A stretch of DNA of 64,000 bases, taken from NCBI RefSeq assembly GCF_031877795.1, contig NC_133931.1, forward strand, positions 70,903,429 to 70,967,428, given 5' to 3'. Made by a program: the position numbers and the translations under genes. Positions 50,601-59,200 of this stretch are shown here, in pieces. Position 1 is the stretch's first letter, and each line of letters starts with the position of its first letter. The DNA comes from Strix aluco. Lineage: Eukaryota; Chordata; Aves; Strigiformes; Strigidae. The notes under the pieces were generated by a model. That model made no database searches and had not been told where the DNA came from. It saw only the letters and a list, made by a program, of their open reading frames with translations.

Positions 50601-53600
50601 ACTTTTTTTTCATCAGGTCATAATAAGATCGCTTAAGGACTTGATTAGAAATTTTCCACCTGGTCAAAGATCTTGTTGCGTAAGGAAATACACAGCCCTT
50701 ATAGTCCTTTCTATCTATGACCACTTGTTTCTTATCATACCTGTAAAAGAAAAAATTTTTTTCTGTAGTTACCACCTCTATTAGCAGAAGGGAGGGAAGA
50801 TCGGGCAGTTTCCTATGAAACATTAGAAGCATTTCCTTTAGAAGACATTCAAAGGCAGTCTCAACTTCTCACTTTCAGCAGAAAGCAGGCTGATGGATAT
50901 TCTGATTTGGGTTCCATTTTTTCCATGCTTGAGACATTCTTGTAAACCTTAAATGCAAAGCGCACCTCCACTCACACAGCTCTAGCAGTCTGAGTAGACA
51001 TCATGCCTCATCCTCCAAGACAGTGAGATTCTGCAACAGCACTGTCCCTACACCATAACTCTCCCCGTGGACAGCACAGTGCATCAAATTTGCTGCAAGA
51101 CTCTCAGAATTGAACCATCTTCTGTGGTGGACATGCCATGAGCACTCTATCAGCCTCATGGGATTTCCTGAGATCTCGAGATACTTACAGAGGTACCTTT
51201 ATTAAGATGTCCTAAAAGAAGTCTTTAAGTATGACACATCTTTGATAGAGCAGTCAGATAGAGGGACTCCATGACTTTCCTTGCACAGCCACAAAAAGGG
51301 GAAAGGATGCCCTTCGTGGAGCCACATGGAGAAGATGTGTTGTCCAGCTGTGTGCTCACAGCTCCCCAGCTTCCTCACTACCTTGGAATCACCAGGAAAT
51401 AAATTTCAGGTTCTGGGATGGACACAAACGGAGAGGGTGGGTCTCTGTCCACCCCTTTTGTTATCGCAAAGTACATGGTGTGTGTATACACCTGCATTGC
51501 AGAATCTATATCCCTGTGCAAACAGATACAACTAAAACATTTCTAGCTTGAAGGGCTAGCCATGTATAGCATGGTAGCTCTGCTGAGTTAAAAATGCAGG
51601 GTGTGCCATGTCAGAACTGGACAAATAAGTAAAACTACTTCTAATTAGCTGTAGGAATACTGGTATATTTTCAAGAGGAATAAAATGGCAGTTCATTATG
51701 TAGGCCACTTTTTTCTTTTTCTTGGGTTCTTCTCTTTCCATGGTTCAATTCTAACAGCCAGCTCAGAAATCCAACTCTGCTGTGTTTTCCATTTCTCTCA
51801 ATTTCTCCCCAGCTTTTCTGATAGAAGCTATAATGGAAAAATAAGTGATAATGCTCTGCAAAGCTGCTATATGGGACATAAAAAAAAAATCAATGCTTTT
51901 TAAGCTGTCCCAATTTTATGAACCTAACAAATAAACCAATGATCTGAAAATAAATGTTATATAGATGTATATAAACAATGAGTAATCTTCCAGTCTGAAA
52001 ATCTTTCAGCTGAGATATTAGATTCCTATCCTGTTTCAGTACTGTATTTCAGAAGACATAATATTTGGTTTGAACATCTGTATAGATATGACTTTCTCTT
52101 TAATCTAAGAGTTTCTAATGTGAAATCGAAAAAAAATATTACTGCTTTCACATAATTCCTCATAAAGGGAAGACAGGCAGACTTTAGATGAAGATGTTTT
52201 TCTGTACTGTCATATTTTTTAGACTTCAATTGTAGTGAGGGTACCGGTACCAGTGAGGACCTGCTGATGTCATTACTGTCACTTCATTCAGTGTGGCATG
52301 CACAGAGATGAAAAAGTTGTCCCTCATGCAGCGGCAAGGTTTACTGCAGCCATATGCGAGGTGTAGACTTAAAGACTTTTTTTTTTTTTATCAATGGTTC
52401 AAACATTAAATATACATCCTCTTTTTTATAATACTCATCAGGATGAAACAAAAATGTTTAACAGTTGATTAAATGACATGTTGCTCAATAAAGATTAAAC
52501 AAAAACTATGTGCAATGTCAGAGATAGCTATAAAATGAAAGGAAATTTCAATCTCATTAAGCTGGTGAAAGCACTGAGGCAAACACTGTAGCTTTTACAT
52601 TGTGTATATATTAAAATCTAGTTCACCTGTGGTAATGATGTACTTTACAACTTTTAAGATGTGAAAAGGATAAAATGTGCTTTACTAAATTTTACTGGGG
52701 TAAATACTCAATTTTTTAAAACATAAACTCATAATCTATGACAACACAAGAAAATAAATTATATAACCTATTTCTTTTTGCATATTTTGGTATCACAGTG
52801 TTAAAGCACTATCATAGTGTCGTGTTTAGGAAGAAGCAGCCCTCAAATAATTCTAAATTTAGGTTCAACCATCTGAAAGGAAGAGTTATCTATTAACTCA
52901 GTGTTCTTAATTACCTTCACTATAGTCAATTTGCAGAGAAAAAAATTCACCTTCCTTGAAGTCCAAGTACTACAAGGGTAAATTTTGTACTTCACTATAG
53001 TCCATTTATGTTTCATGAGGGATATAAAATGTGTAAACACTGATTCACAAAGTAGGTGGACATCCAACCTCATTTGGGAGTGTCCTTGCTGAAATGCTTT
53101 CTACACCCCTGTTACCAGACCTCATCTGTATTAAATGACTCCAAACATTCATCCATATAACTCACATTTCAAAAAGAAAGAAGATAGCGAAGCCAACCCT
53201 CAGAAACCGTCTATGCAACCTTGATTCTGCATGCACCTTATGAGACAACCTCTAATTATGTGATCACATAGGAATTCTCATCCTCTGCAGATATTTATTG
53301 TGTGGTAAATGGTGGTATTTTTTCTGTCTCTTAATGTATGGTCATAATCCACCATCATATCCAAAGTGAGCTTTGGGACTCTATAAAATAATCATGTCAG
53401 GGACAGACTGAGGAGCAGCATAATCCCCATCTCCAGTGAAAGAGAGCAGCAGCAGGGATCCCTGCTGCTCTGCACCCAAGAGTCAGTGAAGACATATCTT
53501 GAAGACACGAAGTGTGAAGACATACACCTTCCAGGGTAAAGGCACTGGACTGACTAGGGGAAAATGGAGCTTTGTCAGTGCACTCATAAGCGTGGTGTAT

Positions 53601-55608
53601 GCTTTGTATTAGTTAACTTGGCAGAAGGTGCACTGCACAGCGGGGAGGGAGGAGGGATTGCACAACAGCTCTCCACCCTCACGTGTGATGAAGTTAAGAA
53701 GTCCTTTCTAAGAAGCTATGGGAAGGCATTGCTGCTTGCTCTTATGTATTGATATGAGTCACAGCACTTGGTGTTATGCAGAAGAATTGATAGAGAAAGT
53801 AGAAAGTCTGTCTACAGGAACACATATCTGTACAGATTAGCCCAGTGTCAGCTACGTCATTTCTTTGCTATGTGCTGCCTTTCAACTTCTGCCTATAATT
53901 TGAGTGAGAGAGTCCCAGGGAAGCAAGAAGCAGGGGATAACTCTTGTAGTGTTCCTGAGCAAGAACAAGGCCACAGGATAATGAGAAAGAAAATATATTT
54001 CCTGCCAAAGGATAAATTAAAACACAGTAGTGACAGACATGCATAAGCAATTCATAAATCCTCACTGACATCAGTCAGAAAACCGTGATCCATACCATAA
54101 CAAATTGCATTTGTTGGATGTTCATTTTTCAGCTGCATTTTATATGGCTAGAACACAAGGGAAAGGAAAGATAGAAAAGCAGCAAAATGCCTATTAAATA
54201 ACTCTGAGAAACAGGGCATGTCCACTTTCTAAGACTACGTGGAAGAACCCAGTAAGTCGACGAGTGCTGTGAATTTTGGAGATATCCGTTCACATTTTCA
54301 AATTAAAATTGTCACACATGGAAAGGGAGTTAGATTTTTTCTGTGTGTCTTGTAACTTTGTTACAAGAGTTGGCTGTGCTGCAACTGACCTTCAGGTTGC
54401 ACTGCAAACTCTAAACACCAGTCCATGGTAAAAAAAATCTCAATGTTAAAAGCATCTTTTCTTGCAGCTGAGTCATCTGTTTTAAATGTCCCTGAGTTTG
54501 TACCAGCAGCTCCCCACAGAGCCCTCCTTGGTCCCTACTCTAACTAAGAAGAGCAATTTTTAAATATCTCACTGTGTACATCTAATGAAAATTACTTTGA
54601 AATACAGTTCCTTAAGCCAGAAGTATTCTTTCAAGATCAAACATCACAAAGGAACAAACACTTTTTACACATATCCCAGAGTGAAAAGCAGATAACAAGT
54701 AGATAGCAGGCAGAAAAGACTGTCAGAAAATGAGACATTTATGCTGTCATATAAAATTTAAGCAATGGTTCAGCTCAAGATCATATTTAAAAACAAACAG
54801 CAAAGCAGTGAAACAAAATTTTAATATGGTCCTTCAGTCCTAACCTGAACCCTATAGAGTCACAGTAAATTATATGGTAAATAGCATACATTTAGATTTT
54901 AAATTACTTAATAACACCAACTGCTAAAAACATATTATTAACGTTAACTACTTTCATGCTGTTACTCCTGTTATACATTTCACACACACTGACCCTACAG
55001 CTGATACACAGATCAGTCCAAAACCAATGAAAACCCTATTATGAAAAGACCATTTCGGATTGTGATCAGAATCATACTCACAAATAGCTTTTTATTTTTA
55101 AACATACATTATATATATGTATGTATGTAAAGTAACATTAGTTTTAGATTAGTTTTAGATGTTGACAGTGCAAGATTGATGCCATCAATCCCCTGTCCTG
55201 AAATGAAAACAGTTAATTTCTTTTCTTCCATCACTAACATAACTTCATAACCTGTGAAATAACCTTATTCATTAGACAGTCTGCTGGAGATAAACATCAC
55301 CATTCTTCTAGAAACTGACCAGGTCTAAGCATATTCCATTGTTTCCTAAAAGAGACATTAAACCTAGTTTACAGCCAAAGTTATTTAAGATATATTAAAG
55401 ACATACCTCCTCCATGGCTCTGACAGAGATATGGAAACCGCCACACATTTCCTAAGCCCACACAAAACCCTACGCACGTCAGCATATACTGAGCCTTGTT
55501 ATCCCATTTTGGTCTGGAGTCTGCCTCTTCTGTCTCAAGGACTTCAAGTTCTGAATGGGAAGGTATTCTGTCCTCCAGGCCAGGATTGGGCAACTGTAGC
55601 TTCACCAT
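32428..55608 (-). CDS. SLC6A19: SLC6A19 (B0AT1), Na+-coupled neutral amino acid transporter, complete, 12 coding exons
   Basis: The spliced CDS joins 55407-55608, 47191-47331, 45502-45639, 44048-44229, 43141-43251, 42275-42387, 39866-39994, 38177-38333, 37274-37478, 36306-36465, 33871-34033 and 32428-32637. All junctions are GT/AG and all phases agree, giving 1911 nt and 636 residues; the human protein is 634 as I recall it. The product reads as an SLC6/NSS transporter with 12 membrane segments. The unwound TM1 motif [18 protein letters not shown] lies at about residues 51-68, and the EL2 glycosylation sequons NRT (158) and NIS (182) are present. Residue numbering matches the human protein through at least Glu501. 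Residues hit in human Hartnup disorder are intact here: Arg57, Ala69, Asp173, Arg240 and Glu501. Family knowledge: apical transporter in intestine and kidney that needs ACE2 or collectrin. The ATG at 55608 opens the N-terminus [12 protein letters not shown], which matches mammalian SLC6A19. SLC6A18 follows downstream on the same strand. Confidence 0.97.
33871..34033 (-). CDS. SLC6A19: SLC6A19 exon 11 (TM11)
   Basis: 163 nt. It encodes [20 protein letters not shown] and TM11 ([19 protein letters not shown]), ending SVWDPSY. The acceptor is TTTCTAG|GT and the donor is TAT|GTAAGT. Confidence 0.97.
36306..36465 (-). CDS. SLC6A19: SLC6A19 exon 10 (TM9 and TM10)
   Basis: 160 nt. It encodes [20 protein letters not shown] and [20 protein letters not shown], then [14 protein letters not shown]. 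Glu501 is present. The acceptor is TTCACAG|GT and the donor is AG|GTATGA. Confidence 0.97.
36686..36906 (-). repeat. CR1 LINE 3' end in SLC6A19 intron 9
   Basis: The plus strand reads AATCACAGAATCATCTAGGT, then GGAAAGGACCTTGAAGATCA, then the conserved CR1 3' block. This is a different CR1 subfamily from the 19.3 and 28.2 kb copies. It lies between exons 9 and 10 of SLC6A19. Confidence 0.93.
37274..37478 (-). CDS. SLC6A19: SLC6A19 exon 9 (TM8)
   Basis: 205 nt. It encodes [20 protein letters not shown] and TM8 with [12 protein letters not shown], ending PKELVTG. The conserved Glu405 of FTEA is present. The acceptor is TTCCACAG|GG and the donor is G|GTAAGT. Confidence 0.97.
38177..38333 (-). 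CDS. SLC6A19: SLC6A19 exon 8 (extracellular loop 4)
   Basis: 157 nt. It encodes [20 protein letters not shown] with an NVT sequon, then a CNMT sequon, and ends in [12 protein letters not shown]. The acceptor is TTTTTCAG|AA and the donor is GAT|GTAAGT. Confidence 0.96.
39866..39994 (-). CDS. SLC6A19: SLC6A19 exon 7 (TM7)
   Basis: 129 nt. It completes HNNCEKD, then encodes TM7 ([20 protein letters not shown]), and ends [11 protein letters not shown]. The acceptor is AATTGCAG|CA and the donor is AA|GTAAGT. Confidence 0.96.
42275..42387 (-). CDS. SLC6A19: SLC6A19 exon 6 (TM6)
   Basis: 113 nt. It encodes [20 protein letters not shown] and the unwound TM6 motif [18 protein letters not shown]. The acceptor is GTCTCAG|GT and the donor is CA|GTAAGT (phase 2). 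Confidence 0.96.
43141..43251 (-). CDS. SLC6A19: SLC6A19 exon 5 (TM5 and start of EL3)
   Basis: 111 nt, 37 whole codons. It encodes [20 protein letters not shown] and ends YLFTPN. Arg240 of the [10 protein letters not shown] motif is present. The acceptor is TGTGCAG|GC and the donor is AAT|GTAAGT. Confidence 0.97.
43831..43878 (+). repeat. (AAATC)n microsatellite
   Basis: Seven uninterrupted AAATC units, then AATCAAATC, in SLC6A19 intron 4, about 170 bp downstream of the exon 4 donor on the gene strand. Confidence 0.97.
44048..44229 (-). CDS. SLC6A19: SLC6A19 exon 4 (EL2 and TM4)
   Basis: 182 nt. It encodes [20 protein letters not shown], the sequon NIS, and TM4, ending RGIETTGK. Asp173, which is mutated to Asn in human Hartnup families, is retained. 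The acceptor is GTTACAG|AT and the donor is AAG|GTACTC. Confidence 0.97.
45502..45639 (-). CDS. SLC6A19: SLC6A19 exon 3 (TM3, start of EL2)
   Basis: 138 nt. It encodes [20 protein letters not shown], which is TM3 with the conserved LYYNT, then [19 protein letters not shown] with an N-glycosylation sequon. The acceptor is TTTTTCAG|GC and the donor is G|GTATAT. Confidence 0.97.
46387..46612 (-). repeat. CR1 LINE 3' end in SLC6A19 intron 2
   Basis: The plus strand reads AATCACAGAATAGCTGAGGT, then GGGAAGGGACCTCTGGAAGT and the downstream CR1 block. It is more diverged, and a third type compared with the other copies. Confidence 0.88.
47191..47331 (-). CDS. SLC6A19: SLC6A19 exon 2 (TM2)
   Basis: 141 nt. 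It encodes [19 protein letters not shown] and the IL1 motif GQRLRKGS, then ends in LKGVG. The acceptor is TTTCAG|GA and the donor is G|GTAAGT. A run of about 20 T on the coding strand sits just upstream of the acceptor. Confidence 0.97.
47343..47364 (+). repeat. A-rich run forming the polypyrimidine tract of SLC6A19 exon 2
   Basis: About 20 consecutive A on the plus strand. On the gene strand it is a poly-T tract ending about 12 nt before the exon 2 acceptor at 47331. Confidence 0.9.
48960..51230 (+). mobile_element. Eroded DIRS-type (tyrosine recombinase) retrotransposon in SLC6A19 intron 1
   Basis: Plus-strand translation shows, in the right order but across stops and frameshifts, the parts of a DIRS pol. 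A reverse transcriptase N-terminal block has [15 protein letters not shown] (ILDLRKLN at 49194-49217), the DLRxLN form typical of DIRS rather than Gypsy or retroviral RT. A later RNase H-like block has HTQSLW at 50014-50031 followed by a KLLIN-type motif. Then comes a block resembling the N-terminal part of DIRS tyrosine recombinases at about 50506-50664 ([20 protein letters not shown], then NFPPG). I could not find an intact Y/FxDD box, the catalytic RHRY set, or clear terminal repeats, so both ends are approximate. It is antisense to SLC6A19. No translation frame stays open for more than about 135 codons, so it is long dead. Confidence 0.72.
53448..53469. repeat. Perfect 22-bp palindrome
   Basis: AGCAGCAGGGA followed directly by TCCCTGCTGCT, with no spacer, in SLC6A19 intron 1. 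Function unknown. Confidence 0.9.
55407..55608 (-). CDS. SLC6A19: SLC6A19 exon 1 (N-terminus and TM1)
   Basis: 202 nt, 67 codons plus 1 nt. It encodes the cytoplasmic N-terminus and TM1 with the GLGNVWRFP Na+/substrate motif, ending HGG|G. The donor is G|GTATGT (55401-55406). The start ATG at 55606-55608 gives the conserved [10 protein letters not shown] opening. Confidence 0.97.
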
Positions 55609-55740
55609 ATTTTAAATTTCCTGACTGAAAACGCTGCCCCAGTGAGGAGATAATGAAACAGGCAGCTACTCAGAAATCTGCACAAAAAGAGAACATCTAT
55701 TTGCTGTCTTCAGCTATATATAGTGAACCTTTGGCACTAA
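55609..55740 (-). promoter_or_regulatory. SLC6A19: Likely SLC6A19 core promoter with TATA box
   Basis: A good TATA element, CTATATATAG, reads on the minus strand at about 55713-55722, roughly 105-115 nt upstream of the ATG. That would place transcription start near 55690 with a 5' UTR of about 80 nt. Just upstream lies GTGCCAAAGGTTCA (about 55724-55737), an imperfect nuclear-receptor/HNF4-like element. Mammalian SLC6A19 is reported to respond to HNF factors; the site here is inferred from sequence only. Confidence 0.5.
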
Positions 55741-56164
55741 ACTTGAAAATGCAGGCTTGTGGTAAAAAGAAGCGTCAGCAAATCATTCGATTGACCAAGT
55801 CAGCTCTGACACTTATTAATGCTTTATCTGTCAAGGTTTTATGGAACAGTCTGTTCATCTAGTAGAAGACATTGATTTCAGCTAATGTAATTCAGGAGAT
55901 AATTTGGCTATAAACTGTAATCACCTATAATGTTATGAAACACCCCTTGCCACTCCCCTGTTTAAACTCCCTTAAATACATATATAGCCCTAACAAATAT
56001 GAAGTAAAAAGATTCCACTGGCCTCAGACTGAACATAGAGGTTTCATACTATTTTTTATCAGGCAGAGAAACTGCTTGTGACTCACTGTCACATTCAGTT
56101 TCCCATAGTGTATGCTTACAAAATTGTATATTTTATTGTAATACTTTACAGGACAACTTTGTAG

Positions 56165-56241
56165 AGTAGGGCTGATGGTTGGACTCGAGGATCCCAAGGG
56201 TCTTTACCAACGTGAATGATTCTATGATTCTATGATTCTTG
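56165..56241 (+). repeat. CR1 LINE 3' tail upstream of SLC6A19
   Basis: A short 3' fragment: GGTTGGACTCGAGGATCCCA, then the tail TGATTCTATGATTCTATGAT. It lies about 550 bp upstream of the SLC6A19 start codon. Confidence 0.85.
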
Positions 56242-59200
56242 ATAATTACCGAAACATGTTCTTCCTTCTCTGTAAGAGTTCTTACTCTACTAAATGCTCT
56301 GACAAAAAGGATGAAGAATGAAAAACATTATAAAATCTGACCTTTAAAATTGTAAGTGTAATCTGCTTACCCTAATGCCTCTAATCATTATAGAACAAGG
56401 TCTGAAGATGTTTGCATCTTTCTTGTAAATGGGCTTGAAATCAAAGGTCCCTTCACATTTTCAATCACCCTATGATACACTGGTCAAAAATGAAAAAGAA
56501 ACACTGGTTAACAAATTTCACGGGTACTACTTCATATCCTCATTCTTTCAGTACAATCTGTTCCATTTGTACCTCAGTGTTATCAAAAGGTAAATACTTG
56601 CCACTGAAAACTATATATAAGATCTAACACAGTATATGTTGTAAGAATGGATTTCGTCAGCTAAGTCCTACAGGCTCAGTTTCATACAGTGATACAGGGT
56701 GGTCAAAATAAAGAACTACAATGGATCTTGTAAGTCCAGCCCCTGCCAAAGAAGGTGAACACACCACAGCATCCCTTTGAATCATGTTGATTCAAAATTG
56801 ATTTTTTTTGCATTACCTATTTCTAAAAGGATGGCCTAGAATTTCTGTCCTCTTATGTCCCAGTAAGGCTATTTATTATCTCTTGAATGGAAAAGTTACA
56901 AAAAAAGTCTTCATCCTTGACACGGATATACGCTAGCCCAGATTGATTTTCCCTATGCCTTGTAATGAGGTATTAATATTTCCCTAACTTGACTTCAAAT
57001 ACCTCTATCAGTCTGCCTAGTGATAGCACTTGCCTTTTTCATGACCCAGTCAGTTCTGTGCATGAGCTGTCTCCTGATTAACCACTGGATCAACGCCTTT
57101 CTTCTCCTTTGGCGGTTCCAGCTAAGGATTTCCTAGCTTGCAGCAGAACTTCTTTTTTTAAGTTAGCAAAAACATATTTTAAATTTAACACAGTTTCTGC
57201 TACTCCAGTACACTGAGCTACTCAGTTCTACACAAATGATACTTTTTCAGCATTCGCAATACCTCTGATATTGTGTCACGAGTATATCACTAATATGTTA
57301 CTATTTTTTGTCCTTAGTCATTAGTGGAAGAATGACAAAAGTCTGTTCCTAAATGGATCCTTGAGGAACTGCATTGGTAATCTCCTCCCCTTAGACCACC
57401 ATTTCTGCTTTCAGCACAGCTTACCATCATCATCAGATCTTTACTTAGTTCTTTGTTCATGTTATATCTTCTATTTAGCTCAGCTAATACATCCACTTGT
57501 GGTCAAGTGGCAGCTGGTCTACTAAAGTCCATTGCATTTACTGTACTTCCCTTGCCTAAAAAATTAAATTTTCACTTATAAGTGGCAATAGAGAACTTTC
57601 AAATTGCAGCTCCTCAACTTCCAATTTTGCAGAAAGACATTGACCTATTGGTTAATAGCACAGTCCAGGAGCTCACAACTCATATGGATTTTTAATCTGC
57701 CTCCTAAATCACAGGGAAATAATCCTAGTATTCATGCTGTAGGGAATATGAGGCAGTAATAAAGAGCAGACAGAAGACAAATAAGAAAACCCAACATCCT
57801 CCCCATAATACTACTACATTTCCTGACTTGTAGGCTTTAGTTCTAAATCTTTGCAAAGTCATGTAGAACCTCTTTCAATAATTGAATTAGTTCATGATTA
57901 CATACTGTCCACACAACATATCTTACAGCTACAATCTAATAAGTCTATGCAATCAGAAATCTTTGACAATCAAGATTCTGTATAGAATTTATTGAACCTA
58001 AAATAACATGTTTCTCTTTAAGCACAGTGTAAGCTGACATGGAAGGAATGAATGTAGCTTCCTCTGGGAATCAAATTATATGAGGACAAATTGATATGAT
58101 ATAAAATAAATTCACACTTGTGTTAGGATGATCTGAAAATTTCTCTCTGCTAAGTTTCATGTGCAAGCAGTTTCCATCAGGATCCAAAAATACATTCCAG
58201 ATTGCTTTCTACTGAATAAAGCTGAAATATCTTTCCGGTGAAGTTTATCTTACTTCAGTAATGCCAGGTTCCAGTGGTTGTTAGTTATCTATCAGTTGGT
58301 AAATATTTGCAGAAGCAAATATGCTGGTATAGCATCTAGCTCAAATTTCTTTATCAGTGTAATTGCACAGCTAATGATCTTGAAAGGCACAGCGCCTTTT
58401 TCTGAAGGACCTGTGGCAGCAATGACACCAGCTCGAAACAGATCCACAACTGCACGGAGCAGTTGTCTATATTGCCACCCTGTGGATTTGAGCAAACAAG
58501 TTGTGGCTGCTCTGCTGTAGTCACAGTCACTTGCTTATTCAACAGAGCCCTTTCTTCTGCTCCAAGGTAAACTCCTTCAAGTAACACAAGGCTTAGATTG
58601 TTAAAACTTTTCTAATGACACATTTGTCTTTTTGTCTACTACTCCCATATTTTTAATGTACTATATTTTCAAAAGTTAAAAGAGGTTATACAAAAAAGTA
58701 AGTCAACTTGTCTATAAATAACCCATAATTTAAAAAAAACTTGATTAAAAAGGAAGTATCCCCTTTCTAAATGTCATATATTTTACTGGAATATACACAC
58801 ATACACATTTGTGGAAGAATATGGACATATTCCTTTTCTTAGATGAAAATGTCTTTCATCTTGCAGGATGATGAACATGTTACGAAAGAATATGAGAGAG
58901 GATAGCAGTAAAGAAAAGAAATGGCAGTGTGAGGATACTGAGGATGTAAATCTAGACAACTGCAAGGTCAGAGCCACTCGCTTCCCTCTGAGGGTCCAGG
59001 TCCAGGCATGGTGCGGTACCCACCTGGGTGGAGGGGTTCCTGTCTATGGGCAGCCGCCAATGTGCCTGTGGTAGCCTGGTCTCCATGGGGACTGTCCCTG
59101 GCTGGGAGACAAGCCATCCTCCCCTGAAGTGAAAGTGGGGCCTGACACCCTCTCCCAAACTGACCACCTATCAGCTACCCCTTCTTCTGACCTTGCGGGG

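Larger units (their letters stand above)
47332..55406 (-). other. SLC6A19 intron 1 (8.1 kb)
   Basis: It carries the DIRS-like relic at about 49.0-51.2 kb and the 22-bp palindrome. The 51.3-55.4 kb part is A/T-rich with no gene or repeat that I can name. Confidence 0.8.

Noticed and set aside
48963..50784. Plus-strand open frames of 115-135 codons considered as a host gene antisense to SLC6A19
   Set aside because: The motifs are those of a retrotransposon pol in successive frames, with no splice sites or intact domain.
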